Source: Acidobacteriaceae bacterium (GTDB taxonomy: Bacteria; Acidobacteriota; Terriglobia; Terriglobales; Acidobacteriaceae). From it: 35,016 bases of DNA. The translations under genes were made by a program, and so were the position numbers. Below, piece by piece: positions 20,070 through 28,678 of this stretch (the stretch's first letter is position 1; every line of letters begins with the position of its first letter). Where the stretch lies: NCBI GenBank assembly GCA_027306695.1, contig DAHUZH010000027.1:1-35016 (forward strand), written 5' to 3'. Below the pieces are notes generated by a model. That model saw only the letters and a list, made by a program, of their open reading frames with translations, was not told where the DNA came from and did not search any database.

Positions 20070-20354
20070 TTACTTCTCGATTTCGACGCCACGCCAAAAG
20101 GCAATATGGTTCTTAATCGCGCGCGCAGCCGGTTTGGGATCGGGGTAATACCAGGCGGCATCGGAATTTTCCTGCCCATCTACGAGGATCGTGTAATAGC
20201 GTGCCTGTCCCTTCCACGGACACGTTGAGATGGTTGTACTGGATCGGAAGTATTCACGATCGATCGAATCGTGCGGGAAATAGATGTTTCCTTCCACCAG
20301 TTGAGTCTTGTCGCTTTCGGCCAGTACCTTGCCGTTCCATACCGCTTTCGCCAT
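20070..20354 (-). CDS. DUF427 protein
   Basis: The 94-residue protein contains KAVWNGKVLAESDKTQLVEG, IYFPHDSIDREYF, STCPWKGQARYYTI and AAWYYPDPKPAARAIKNHIAFW, the full signature of the small DUF427 beta fold. The biochemical function of the family is not known; conserved polar residues have led to weak suggestions of nucleotide binding. The ATG at 20354 matches the usual family start; an upstream in-frame ATG at 20378 adds only eight residues. It is a lone gene converging on the kinase. Confidence 0.88.
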   Translation of the reverse strand: MAKAVWNGKVLAESDKTQLVEGNIYFPHDSIDREYFRSSTTISTCPWKGQARYYTILVDGQENSDAAWYYPDPKPAARAIKNHIAFWRGVEIEK

Positions 20355-20465
20355 AACTTCGCCTGACTCCCTCCACATCTCTCACCATACCAGATTGGCG
20401 GCAATTCGCCATCGCACAGGTATGCTCTCAACATTTAACCGTTGCAATCGCACTGCAACGAAGGC

Positions 20466-20510
20466 GAAGAAAGAAGAGGACACACTTATAGAGCGTCCTT
20501 TTCTTTCTTC
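20466..20510 (-). terminator. purine-rich hairpin, likely terminator of the small exported protein gene
   Basis: GAAGAAAGAAGAGGAC (20466-20481) and GTCCTTTTCTTTCTTC (20495-20510) pair over 16 positions with one mismatch around a 13-nt loop. On the minus strand the stem ends in a T/C-rich run 36 nt after the stop codon at 20546, as a terminator would. All purines fall on one strand of each arm, which is unusual. The rest of 20355-20545 holds no gene. Confidence 0.5.
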
Positions 20511-20545
20511 TTACTCTCGGTCGTCTAAACTTCTCGAGGCTCGCC

Positions 20546-20878
20546 TTACATCTTGCCCATCATGTCTTTTGTTTTCTTGACATTATCGACATGAATGGTG
20601 TTGTTGGAGGAATCGACGGTCGCAACCAGTTTGACGTGGTCCCCGTAATAACTCTTGACAGCATCTGTATTGTCGATAGCCCAAACTTTTTTATTGGAAT
20701 CCACAAAAACCGGCTTTTCGCCTGCATTCACGCATTTCGTGACGCACGCGGGCGTATGCATGGTCGCGCCGCATTTGGAATCGCCGATCCAGCCGGACAG
20801 TTTGTGAGTTTTTGCTGTTTGAGCACCGGCGAATGCCGTGATGCTGCCAAGTGCCAGTACAAATGCTAGATGCTTCAT
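20546..20878 (-). CDS. small exported protein with conserved cysteines
   Basis: The ATG at 20878, with GAGGAG upstream, begins a signal peptide (HLAFVLALGSITAFAGAQ). The 110-residue product has a compact mature domain with GWIGDSKCGATMHTPACVTK and CV, three or more Cys that could form disulfides or bind metal, then KPVFVDSNKKVWAIDNTDAV and HVKLVATVDSSNNTIHVDNV, strands of an OB-like barrel. Similar small proteins are common in acidobacteria and I recall a DUF5818-type family, but this assignment is from memory. It ends in a Met/Lys-rich tail. No function is known. Confidence 0.72.
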   Translation of the reverse strand: MKHLAFVLALGSITAFAGAQTAKTHKLSGWIGDSKCGATMHTPACVTKCVNAGEKPVFVDSNKKVWAIDNTDAVKSYYGDHVKLVATVDSSNNTIHVDNVKKTKDMMGKM

Positions 20879-21054
20879 TGTTGGCTCCTCAATCATTTTT
20901 CGCCCCTGCACAGGACGGTTTTCAATCACGGGATAATTTGTACCTAGATCGCTACGACCTTGGCAAGCGGCCTGTGTGGCCCTATCAAAATCCGCATACC
21001 GCTGCATGTGACTCCAAGCCACGCAGATGCTTGCTTGGATGCCGCCATTTACTG

Positions 21055-21486
21055 TTACGATGTGCGCGCCTGAATAGATTTCAGGATGGCGTTAAATATG
21101 TCCTTCGCCGCCGGATATCTGTCGATAAGCTGCGCGGTATGCCGCATAAATGGCCTTCCGGTCTTCGCCTGGATCGCCTCCCGGAAGACATGGAATTTGG
21201 CAAAGATAAAGATTCCTTCTCCATTGGAGTCGAGAAAGAGGTCCGCTTTCACGGCCCCATGCAACACCAGGGTCGAGGCCATTTCCCAGTAACTGATGAC
21301 CTGCCGGAAATAGGCATGTTGCGGGGTGTCGTTGCCCTGGGCAAACGCCAGGAACTCTTCTGCGGTCTTAGGATTGAACTCAAAAATCAACCAGTGGCGG
21401 GCCTTGCGCAGGACTTCCTCCCGGCGCAGTTCATACAGTTTCAAAATCAATTCAGCATCGTGATACGTGGCAATCTGGCTTTCCAT
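21055..21486 (-). CDS. conserved hypothetical protein, cytoplasmic
   Basis: I do not recognise a named domain with certainty. The 143-residue product is soluble and helical, begins SQIATYHDAELILKLYELRR and contains HWLIFEFNPKTAEEFLAFAQ, followed by ATTEMP-free polar helices and YWEMASTLVLHGAVKADLF and GEGIFIFAKFHVFREAIQ. The ATG at 21486 is preferred because the conserved-looking part begins there; an ATG at 21507 adds seven residues with no ribosome binding site. It lies downstream of topA on the same strand with 54 bp between, so it may be co-transcribed with topA. The gap 20879-21054 shows no gene. Confidence 0.65.
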   Translation of the reverse strand: MESQIATYHDAELILKLYELRREEVLRKARHWLIFEFNPKTAEEFLAFAQGNDTPQHAYFRQVISYWEMASTLVLHGAVKADLFLDSNGEGIFIFAKFHVFREAIQAKTGRPFMRHTAQLIDRYPAAKDIFNAILKSIQARTS

Positions 21487-21540
21487 TCGTGCTCTGTCCC
21501 TGCTCATCGCAAATTTGAAATCGTTCGATCCAGTACATCC

Positions 21541-24360
21541 TTAGACTACAGCGGCTTCGGCAACTTCGGCGCTGGACTGCTTTTCTTCATTCACAGGTGC
21601 ATCGCCGATGCGTTCCTGATACTGACAAACTACCGCCGGCTTTTCTGTGACCGCTGGCGCTTTCTTGCCACGGCGCGGTTTTTCTTCCTCTGCGCTAAGT
21701 TGCTTGTTTGGACACACCAGATAAACGCCGGACTTCAACGTCTTTTCCAGCAGGTACGGGCTTCCGCACTCCGGGCAAGTCTGCGGCACTGGTTTGTAAT
21801 TTGAAGTGAAGTCGCACTTCGGATAATTCGTGCATCCGTAGAAAAGATTTCCACGCCGCGCCTTACGCTCGGCAATGTCGCCCTTGCCGCAGGTTGGGCA
21901 CGTCACACCCGTCAGGTTCTGCTTGATGTACTTGCACTTCGGGTAGCCGCTGCAACTGACAAATTCGCCATATTGCCCATTCCGCAGCACCAGTTGCATG
22001 CCGCACTTGGGGCAGTTCTCATCGAGCGGCACGGCGGGCTTCTGCTGTTGTTTCTGCGTCAGCTTGCGGATGGTCTTGCAGGGTGGGTCCTCGTTATATC
22101 CCGGACAGGCCATGAACTGGCCAAACGGCCCGTTGCGCAGTACCATCACCCGCCCGCAGTTTTCGCAGAACTCCTCTTCGGCCTCCGCTCCCTGTGCTTC
22201 CGGCGTATTCAGGTTCGGCTTGGCTTCAAAATTCTCCCGCGTAAACTTGCAGCTCACCTGCTCCACCACCAGTTTGCGTTCCGGCCCCGCCGCTTGCGCC
22301 AGCGCCGCTTCCAACTCTTTCCGGTTTTTTACTGTCGCGGCTGCTGGAGCAGGCTCCGCACCCCCACTGGTCTTCACCGTCATCGCGTAATCCAGCTTGT
22401 CCTCAATCTTCTTGACCGCCTTCTTCGCGTCTTTCTCCCACGCGGAGCTGGCAATCGTCACCGGCTTCTTCTTGTCATAGGCCGAGCAAGCGTAGAACGA
22501 GCCGAACTTGCCCCACTTCAACACCAGCGGCGCGCCGCACTCTGGACACTTCTCTGTCGTCGGCTGTTCCATCCGCTTGATGTCTTCCATGTTCTTGTCT
22601 GCGACCTTCAACTCCTCCTGAAAATATCCATAGAAGCCGCGCAGCAGGTCAGTCCATTTCTCAGTGCCATCTTCCACTGCGTCCAGTTCGACCTCCAACT
22701 TTGCCGTATACGCTGGGTCGAAGATGTACGGAAAATTCTTTACCAGAAGGTCATTCACCACAATGCCAAGTTCGGTCGGATAAAATTTCCCCGATCCCTT
22801 CGGCGGGACCTTCACCGCATACTCGCGGTCCTGAATGGTGCTGATGATCGACGCATACGTCGAAGGCCGCCCGATGCCGCGCTCCTCCAGTTCCCGCACC
22901 AGCGAGGCTTCATTGAATCGCGGCGCAGGCTCGGTAAAATGCTGCTCCGGCTTCAGCGCATTCAAAGTTAGCGCCTGCCCGTCGTTCAGCTCCGGCAGTC
23001 GATTGCTCAGGGCCTCATCGTCGGAGTCCTTGACGTCCTTCGCTTCCTCATACACTTTCAAAAAGCCGTCGAACTTCAGCACCGATCCTGTAACGCGATA
23101 GTCGTAACTACGGTCCGCCTGCGCAACAATGTCCACGCTGGTCTGGTCGAAGACCGCCTGCACCATCTGCGAAGCGACGAACCGCTGCCAAATGAGCTTG
23201 TAGAGTTTGTATTGTTCCTCGCTCAGATACCGGCGAATCTCATCCGGCGCAAAGTCAACATTGGTTGGACGAATCGCTTCGTGCGCGTCCTGTGCATCTT
23301 TCTTGCCTTTGAATGCATTCGGACTCGCCGGCAGGTACTTCGCTCCCAGCCGCTTGCCGATGTACGCCCGCACATCCTGAATCGCATCCGGCGAGACGCG
23401 CGTGGAATCGGTCCTCATGTACGTAATCAAACCGATGGTCCCCTGACTGCCCACCTCGACGCCTTCATACAAACGCTGTGCCACGCCCATCGTGCGCTTC
23501 ACGTTGAAGCCCAGCTTGCGCGAGGCGTCCTGTTGCAGCTTGCTGGTGGTGAACGGAGCAGTCGGGTTCTGCCGACGCTCCTTCTTTTCCACCTGGCGCA
23601 CCTTCCAGTCCGCCGTTTTCAACGCTTTTACGATTGCGTCCGTCTCGGCTTGGTTGGGCATCGACGGCGCATTCACCGTCTCCACCGTCGCTCGTTTGCC
23701 GTCGATGCCGACGAACCGCGCGGTAAATTCCTGCCGCTCCTTTCCGCTGACGGGCGTCAACTGCGCATCCAGCGTCCAATACTCCACCGGTTGAAACGCT
23801 TTAATCAGCCGCTCGCGCTCCACAATCAGCCGCACCGCAACCGTCTGCACGCGCCCTGCGGACAACCCGCGCCGCACCTTGTCCCAGAGCAGAGGAGAAA
23901 TCTGGTAGCCCACAATGCGGTCCAGCACGCGCCGCGTCTGCTGCGCATCCACCAGGTGCGCATCCACGTTGCCCGCATGTAGAAACGCGGCCTTCACCGC
24001 CTTCTGAGTAATCTCGTTGAACGTCACCCGCTGAATGGTCGCCTTGTTGCGCAACTGCGGTTTGAGCTGCAACTCCAGGTGCCACGCGATCGCTTCGCCT
24101 TCGCGGTCGGGATCGGGCGCGAGATACACAGCATCAGCGGTGCTCGCCAGCTTCTTCAGCCGGTCGACGACCTTCTCCTTGCCGGGCATCACGATCAGTT
24201 CCGGCTCAAAGGTCCCGTTTTCCAAGTCCACGCCAATCTTGCTCTTCGGCAAATCCATAATGTGGCCCAGCGAGGCCTCCACGATGAAATCTTTGCCGAG
24301 ATATTTGTTGATCGTCTTCGCCTTCGCAGGAGATTCGACGATGACCAGAGATTTTGCCAT
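21541..24360 (-). CDS. topA: DNA topoisomerase I
   Basis: TopA relaxes negative supercoils through a single-strand break. The 939-residue protein has the Toprim domain at the N-terminus (SLVIVESPAKAKTINKYLGK, APDPDREGEAIAWHLE), the RVQTVAVRLIVERE segment, the catalytic Tyr314 in TIGLITYMRTDS, and the GIGRPSTYASIISTI motif. The C-terminal third holds five zinc-ribbon-like units beginning CPECGAPLVLKWGKFGSFYA, CENCGRVMVLRNGPFGQFMA, CPKCGMQLVLRNGQYGEF, CPTCGKGD and CPECGSPYLLE, used for DNA binding. Five units with a Lys/Ala-rich tail make it longer than E. coli TopA (865). It follows dprA as in many bacteria. Confidence 0.97.
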   Translation of the reverse strand: MAKSLVIVESPAKAKTINKYLGKDFIVEASLGHIMDLPKSKIGVDLENGTFEPELIVMPGKEKVVDRLKKLASTADAVYLAPDPDREGEAIAWHLELQLKPQLRNKATIQRVTFNEITQKAVKAAFLHAGNVDAHLVDAQQTRRVLDRIVGYQISPLLWDKVRRGLSAGRVQTVAVRLIVERERLIKAFQPVEYWTLDAQLTPVSGKERQEFTARFVGIDGKRATVETVNAPSMPNQAETDAIVKALKTADWKVRQVEKKERRQNPTAPFTTSKLQQDASRKLGFNVKRTMGVAQRLYEGVEVGSQGTIGLITYMRTDSTRVSPDAIQDVRAYIGKRLGAKYLPASPNAFKGKKDAQDAHEAIRPTNVDFAPDEIRRYLSEEQYKLYKLIWQRFVASQMVQAVFDQTSVDIVAQADRSYDYRVTGSVLKFDGFLKVYEEAKDVKDSDDEALSNRLPELNDGQALTLNALKPEQHFTEPAPRFNEASLVRELEERGIGRPSTYASIISTIQDREYAVKVPPKGSGKFYPTELGIVVNDLLVKNFPYIFDPAYTAKLEVELDAVEDGTEKWTDLLRGFYGYFQEELKVADKNMEDIKRMEQPTTEKCPECGAPLVLKWGKFGSFYACSAYDKKKPVTIASSAWEKDAKKAVKKIEDKLDYAMTVKTSGGAEPAPAAATVKNRKELEAALAQAAGPERKLVVEQVSCKFTRENFEAKPNLNTPEAQGAEAEEEFCENCGRVMVLRNGPFGQFMACPGYNEDPPCKTIRKLTQKQQQKPAVPLDENCPKCGMQLVLRNGQYGEFVSCSGYPKCKYIKQNLTGVTCPTCGKGDIAERKARRGNLFYGCTNYPKCDFTSNYKPVPQTCPECGSPYLLEKTLKSGVYLVCPNKQLSAEEEKPRRGKKAPAVTEKPAVVCQYQERIGDAPVNEEKQSSAEVAEAAVV

Positions 24361-24602
24361 CTATATAACGCTTTCTTCTTTCATGACTGACTTCGCGCCT
24401 GCCTTGACGATTCGGTGAATGTCAAAAGGACGCGCTCCTGTCCATTAGGTAACACATGCGAAGCTACCATTGTTTCGACTACCAGTTCCACTCCGCATAC
24501 ATTCGATTGCATGATTTCTGCGCCGAAGTGCGCTGTGGACCGGTTCGTTGGCCATTTTGTGGAGACGCTGCAAACGTTGTAAATCTTGCAGCAAGGGCCT
24601 TA
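24361..24602. other. topA-dprA intergenic region, no gene
   Basis: No coding frame with normal features is seen. On the minus strand a TTGACA (plus TGTCAA at 24420-24425) lies about 60 bp before the topA ATG, but no good -10 hexamer is found 16-18 nt away. The topA start is preceded by AAGAAGAAAG, a modest ribosome binding site. topA may have its own promoter here, or may be transcribed from dprA. Confidence 0.4.
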
Positions 24603-25886
24603 CTAAAATGTCTTCACGTAGTTTTTCCCCGGCATGGCACGCACCCGCCCAGCCAGTTCCAGTCCAAACAACGCGGTAAAAATCTCCGACGAACTCAATT
24701 TCCCTTCCAACTGCTCCACCAGTTCGTCCAGTTGCAGCGGCTCATCCGGTCGAAGCGCGTCGAAGACCTGGGCCTGGTCTTCCGGCAACGCCGGCAAATC
24801 CGGCTTGCTGAATAACGATGCATCAGCCCCGTTTAAAGATGCACCTCCCATGCGGTCCTCCACCTCCACGCGGATCTGGGTGGGCAGTTCCTCCCACACG
24901 TCTTCCCAGGTCGCCACCAACTTCGCGCCCTGCTTAATCAACGTGTTGGGCCCCCAGGAACTCTTCGACGTCACGTTGCCCGGAACGGCGAACACCTCTC
25001 GATTTTGTTCCAGCGCACAGCGGGCTGTAATCCGCGTGCCGCTGTTTTCGCTGGCCTCGATCACCAGCACGCCGACGCTCATGCCGCTCAAAATCCGGTT
25101 GCGAATGGGAAAATTCTGCGGCGCTGGAAACGTCCCCATCGGATACTCGCTCAGAATTGCGCCCCCGGCTTCCAAAATCTGCTCGGCCAGCCGTTTATTT
25201 TCCTTCGGGTAAATCACGTCGATGCCCGTTCCCCAGACCGCAACGGTTTTCCCTGGGCCTTGGTTGCAGCGGGCCGCCAACGCGCCGCGATGCGCCGCCG
25301 TATCCACGCCGCGCGCCATGCCGCTTAAAATTATCAGTCCGTGCGCCGCCAGATCGCGCGACAGCATCTCCGCCATTCCGGTCCCATACGGAGTAGGATG
25401 CCGCGTACCGACCACTGCAATTCCCGGCTGCGCCAATAATGCGCGGTCGCCGCGAATCCACAACATCGTCGGTGGGTCGAAGATTTCCCGCAGCCGCTCT
25501 GGATATTCCGCATCGACCGGCGCGACCAGAGCGCCGCCGCTCTCCTGCACGCGCTTCCACTCTTGTTCCGCTTCCGCCAAGGACTTGCCGGAGGCGATCG
25601 CCTGCGCCGAAGCAGCCGGTAGACGAAGCGCTTCCAGTTGCGTCAACGGCCGCTCCAGTACTGCTTCCGCGCTTCCGCAGGCGTTCACCGCACGCCAGAT
25701 GCGCGTCGGCCCCAACCCAGGCGTCATTGTAAGCGCCAGCCACGCCAGCCGCTCTCCTTCCAGCACTGTCGCTGCGGCGGGAGCCTGCTGGTTCATTTCG
25801 GGTTGATTGGAAGTTTCCGCTGTCGTCTCTGTCACCGGGGGATGGTGCAACATTGCCGAAGATTGCTCTGCGGCAACTACCTCCAC
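24603..25886 (-). CDS. dprA: DNA-processing protein DprA
   Basis: DprA binds incoming single-stranded DNA and loads RecA in natural transformation. An N-terminal helix-hairpin-like part (LALTMTPGLGPTRIWRAV) precedes the Rossmann-type core with IAVVGTRHPTPYGTGMAEML, GLIILSGMARGVDTAAHRGA, VAVWGTGIDVIYPKENKRLA, SEYPMGTFPAPQNFPIRNRI and SENSGTRITARCALEQNREV. The C-terminal winged-helix (LDELVEQLEGKLSSSEIFTA) is also present. At 427 residues it is longer than usual because of about 40 polar residues at the start. The GTG at 25886 is the furthest start; ATG at 25853 and 25796 are alternatives and none has a clear ribosome binding site. No competence genes are adjacent. Confidence 0.94.
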   Translation of the reverse strand: MEVVAAEQSSAMLHHPPVTETTAETSNQPEMNQQAPAAATVLEGERLAWLALTMTPGLGPTRIWRAVNACGSAEAVLERPLTQLEALRLPAASAQAIASGKSLAEAEQEWKRVQESGGALVAPVDAEYPERLREIFDPPTMLWIRGDRALLAQPGIAVVGTRHPTPYGTGMAEMLSRDLAAHGLIILSGMARGVDTAAHRGALAARCNQGPGKTVAVWGTGIDVIYPKENKRLAEQILEAGGAILSEYPMGTFPAPQNFPIRNRILSGMSVGVLVIEASENSGTRITARCALEQNREVFAVPGNVTSKSSWGPNTLIKQGAKLVATWEDVWEELPTQIRVEVEDRMGGASLNGADASLFSKPDLPALPEDQAQVFDALRPDEPLQLDELVEQLEGKLSSSEIFTALFGLELAGRVRAMPGKNYVKTF

Positions 25887-26058
25887 AAAATTTGGCTTAA
25901 TTGTGGCCGAGAGTATCCGGGGTGGCGAGGAATGTCAAGCGGGCCGGCGCTGCAAGCCGACAAATTGCGCACCATTATTGTTGAGGAGTTTCCATCTGCT
26001 TCTTGTATCGAGTTCCTCATTCCTGCGTAGCAAGAGCGGGTGAACCGCGTCATCCTTC

Positions 26059-26343
26059 TTATTTGTGCATTCCCCGAAACGGACGCCGTTCCTGGGCCAG
26101 TCGTTCGGCAAGAAACACTTTGAGCAGCGACTGATACGGCACATCGCGCTTGTTTGCAAGTAGCTTCAAGTCTTCGATCATGGACACCGGCAGGCGCAGC
26201 GAGATGGTGCGCACCGAGGGTTTCAATTGCACGAACTTCCGCGCCTTTCCCTCAGGCCAGTCGATGTACTGGGTCGAGTCCGCGGTGGCCCAAAAGCTAC
26301 GCTCTACTTCTTCGCTTCTAAACTTCGGGATTGCTTTTTTCAT
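26059..26343 (-). CDS. CopG/BrnA-like antitoxin, no toxin seen
   Basis: The 94-residue product beginning MKKAIPKFRSEEVERSFWAT matches the CopG_antitoxin/BrnA style: a toxin-wrapping N-terminal part with the F(W)AT-x-D-S motif and DWPEGKARKF, then a ribbon-helix-helix DNA-binding part (TISLRLPVSMIEDLKLLANK, VPYQSLLKVFLAERL). Such proteins neutralise and autoregulate a BrnT-type RNase encoded next to them. No such toxin frame is found on either side: upstream is the M56 gene, downstream (25887-26058) shows no gene. The ATG at 26343 fits the family; in-frame ATGs at 26367 and 26388 would extend it toward the M56 stop. Confidence 0.8.
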   Translation of the reverse strand: MKKAIPKFRSEEVERSFWATADSTQYIDWPEGKARKFVQLKPSVRTISLRLPVSMIEDLKLLANKRDVPYQSLLKVFLAERLAQERRPFRGMHK

Positions 26344-26393
26344 AGTTGGTATAGATATCTCTCTCATTGCGGTATTGAACATATACAAAGATG

Positions 26394-28250
26394 CTATGGC
26401 TGCTTGTCTTGCGCTTTTTGCCGCTGCGCTTCATCGCTTTCCAATCTCTTGGCCATCCTGTCAATCTGCTGCTGCATGTCCTGCATTTGCTGTTTGAACT
26501 CCGGGCTTTGCAGCATCTTCAATTGGCGCTGCACTTCGGCGCTCTGAAAGTTCTTTGCAGCTTCGGCAGCTTGTTTCTGCATGTCCGCCATTTGCTGCTT
26601 GAACTCAGGACTTTGCAGCATCTTCAGTTGACGCTGGACTTCGACACTCTGAAAGTTCTTTGCAGCTTCAGCAGCCTGTTTCTGCATGTCCGCCATCTGC
26701 TGCTTGAACTCTGGGCTTTGCAGCATTTTTAGTTGCCGCTGCACTTCCGCGCTCTGCATCTTCTTTGCGGCTTCGGCAATTTGTTGTTGCATATCTTGCA
26801 TTTGTTTTTTGAATTCCTGGCTTTGCAGCCTCCGGGTTTCCTCCTGAACCTGGGCCGTCGCTGTGGCCAACTCTTTCTGTAATCGAGCGCGTTCCTCCGG
26901 CGTCAGATCGCGATACTGGCCATCCTGAATGACGAACCCGTGCAGAGGTCCTTTCGGTTGGGGATGAATCTGTCCGTTTCTCCGGGGTGCAACCGGTGGG
27001 GCCGGAGCAGGTTGCGATGTAGGAACGGGCTGTGGCGCAGGTGCTGGCAGTGCAACGGGTGCTGGCAGAACGGCAGGCGTTGGCCGAGCAGCAGGAGCTG
27101 GCACGGGAGCCACCTGCACCGCCACGGGTGGCGGAGGCGCTGCCGGTATGGCCGGAACATTCGCCTGCGCAGCCTGCACCACCATTGGCGTTACATGGAA
27201 GATCGCTGCCATGGCCGTCACCGCTGTCATCAGCACCGCACCGGCAGCCACGCGAGCCACACTTGCCCGCACACTCATCGTCGTTTTTGTTTCCAATAGC
27301 CGCATAACCCTCTCCTCTAAAACGTTGTTGTCGAACAGTCCCACCGCCTGCACTTGTTCCGCCACGCCGCGCCCCTCCAACATTCGCTGCGCCAGCCCAA
27401 CCAGACAACGCGCATAGCCGCTGGCCGACTGCATCGCATCCGCCGCCAGCGCGTCGCACACCATCTCTCGCGTCTGCCGCACCCGCCGCTGCATCGCGTG
27501 CGTTGCCGGATGGTACACAATCGGTAGCGCACCTATCTGGCAGAGCAGATTCATCCGATAATCCCGACGCCGGACATGCGCCAGTTCATGACACAGGACC
27601 GCCGTCATTTCGCTTTCGGTGCTTTCAGAGAATGTCTCCGGCAGTACTAGCATGGGCCGCACTACGCCCATCGTTACCGGACTTAGCATTGCGCTGGACA
27701 TCCGCACCTGTGGCTCCGGCACATCGAACTTCTCGCAGCAACGCTGCAGCAGTGCCAGCAACGGTTGTGGCAGCACAGTCTTTTTCGCTCCAGCCATCAG
27801 GCTGCGCGCAGCGCGCCACGCATAGGCAAGCTGCACCAGCCGAAAAAGTATTGCCAGGAGATACAGTCCCACCAGCCAGTACGCCGTCTGCTTGCTAAGC
27901 CGAATCGTGCGCATCGGCAGCCGCAGGATGTTCAGCGGACGTGTGGCATGCTCTTCACCGTGAAGCGCCAGCAAGGCGTGGCTCCCTGTGGACTCATGGC
28001 TGGCAACCATGGGTATGGATTGCACCGCATGGACCACTTCCGATTGCGCGGGCGGCCGCGTTTGCATTGCATTTGCGCCCATCCCCCGCAAAGGCAGTAT
28101 CACCGCGAGCGCCAGTGTCGTCAGCCATAGCCGGTGTTGCGCCCGCGCACTCGGCCTGCACAACCGGAGCACCAGCCACGCCATCCCCGCCAGCATCGGA
28201 ATTTGCCAGATGGAGTTGGCTGCATATTCCAGAATTGCTTGCTCGATCAT
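26394..28250 (-). CDS. M56-family (BlaR1-like) membrane metalloprotease with repeat domain
   Basis: The 618-residue product starts at the ATG at 28250, overlapping the blaI stop as ATGA. Transmembrane segments are seen near residues 8-27 (IWQIPMLAGMAWLVL), 35-52, 95-120 (YWLVGLYLLAILFRLVQLAY) and 330-352. The zinc site is H221-E-L-A-H225 in AVLCHELAHVRRRDY, between spans three and four, as in BlaR1/MecR1. Instead of a penicillin-binding sensor, the part after the last span has a Pro/Ala/Val-rich linker (about 360-430), a short GFVIQDGQYRDLTPEERARL segment and four 35-residue coiled-coil repeats (475-614). It probably cuts or triggers loss of the partner BlaI. The signal is unknown. Confidence 0.9.
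   Translation of the reverse strand: MIEQAILEYAANSIWQIPMLAGMAWLVLRLCRPSARAQHRLWLTTLALAVILPLRGMGANAMQTRPPAQSEVVHAVQSIPMVASHESTGSHALLALHGEEHATRPLNILRLPMRTIRLSKQTAYWLVGLYLLAILFRLVQLAYAWRAARSLMAGAKKTVLPQPLLALLQRCCEKFDVPEPQVRMSSAMLSPVTMGVVRPMLVLPETFSESTESEMTAVLCHELAHVRRRDYRMNLLCQIGALPIVYHPATHAMQRRVRQTREMVCDALAADAMQSASGYARCLVGLAQRMLEGRGVAEQVQAVGLFDNNVLEERVMRLLETKTTMSVRASVARVAAGAVLMTAVTAMAAIFHVTPMVVQAAQANVPAIPAAPPPPVAVQVAPVPAPAARPTPAVLPAPVALPAPAPQPVPTSQPAPAPPVAPRRNGQIHPQPKGPLHGFVIQDGQYRDLTPEERARLQKELATATAQVQEETRRLQSQEFKKQMQDMQQQIAEAAKKMQSAEVQRQLKMLQSPEFKQQMADMQKQAAEAAKNFQSVEVQRQLKMLQSPEFKQQMADMQKQAAEAAKNFQSAEVQRQLKMLQSPEFKQQMQDMQQQIDRMAKRLESDEAQRQKAQDKQP
26409..26828 (-). repeat. four tandem 105-bp coding repeats in the M56 gene
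   Basis: Four in-frame units of exactly 105 bp (26828-26724, 26723-26619, 26618-26514, 26513-26409) each begin LQSxEFKxQM and carry MQxQ and QRQLKM blocks. Units two and three differ by only a few residues; unit one and unit four have diverged. Since 35 residues are exactly five heptads, a change in copy number would keep a coiled coil in phase. Confidence 0.9.
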
Positions 28251-28660
28251 GGCCGCTCCTTTCGTTGCTCTCGGCGCTCGCGACGCTCCGCCTCCGCTAC
28301 CTTTTTCGCCAGCGCTTGCAAAGCCTTGGCGTCGATCTGCCGCGCGTCCACCATCGTCATCAGCAGCGCTTCGGGGGAGCCGCCGAACATGCGCCGCACC
28401 AGGTCTTCCACCGCGCCGCCGGTCGCCCCAGCGCGGCTCACCACCGGGCGATAACGGAAGGCCCTTCCCTCCTGCGTGCGCTTCACCTGCCCTTTGCGCA
28501 GCAGGATATTCAACATGGTCTGCACGGTCGTGTACGCCAGTTCCACTTGCAGCGCCGCCTGCACGTCGGTCACTTTCGACGGCCCCACGCGCCAAAGCAC
28601 CTGCATGATCTTCAGCTCCAGCGGCGTCAACGTCTGCTTCGCCGATTTGCGTTCCACCAA
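28247..28660 (-). CDS. BlaI/MecI-family transcriptional repressor
   Basis: The 137-residue protein has the winged-helix domain of the penicillinase-repressor family: LTPLELKIMQVLWRVGPSKV, then TDVQAALQVELAYTTVQTML and NILLRKGQVKRTQEGRAFRY. The C-terminal part (GGAVEDLVRRMFGGSPEALL) is the dimerisation region. The last 20 residues are Arg/Glu-rich. In this family the repressor dimer covers a promoter until its M56 partner is triggered. The gene overlaps the M56 gene by 4 bp, and its upstream region carries two matching palindromes, so it very likely represses its own operon. No beta-lactamase gene is nearby. Confidence 0.92.
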   Translation of the reverse strand: MVERKSAKQTLTPLELKIMQVLWRVGPSKVTDVQAALQVELAYTTVQTMLNILLRKGQVKRTQEGRAFRYRPVVSRAGATGGAVEDLVRRMFGGSPEALLMTMVDARQIDAKALQALAKKVAEAERRERREQRKERP

Positions 28661-28678
28661 GGTCTTCCCCTTAAACTC

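Noticed and set aside
20851-21804. 317-codon plus-strand frame over the hypothetical gene and the end of topA
   Set aside because: It is a shadow of two minus-strand genes with recognisable products and has no family features of its own.
26409-26828. CRISPR or minisatellite outside genes
   Set aside because: The 105-bp tandem units are in frame inside the M56 gene and encode a heptad-phased protein repeat.
28254-28595. Upstream extension of the M56 frame by 115 codons
   Set aside because: It reads antisense-like Arg/Gly-rich sequence across the blaI gene; the ATGA overlap start at 28250 is far better.
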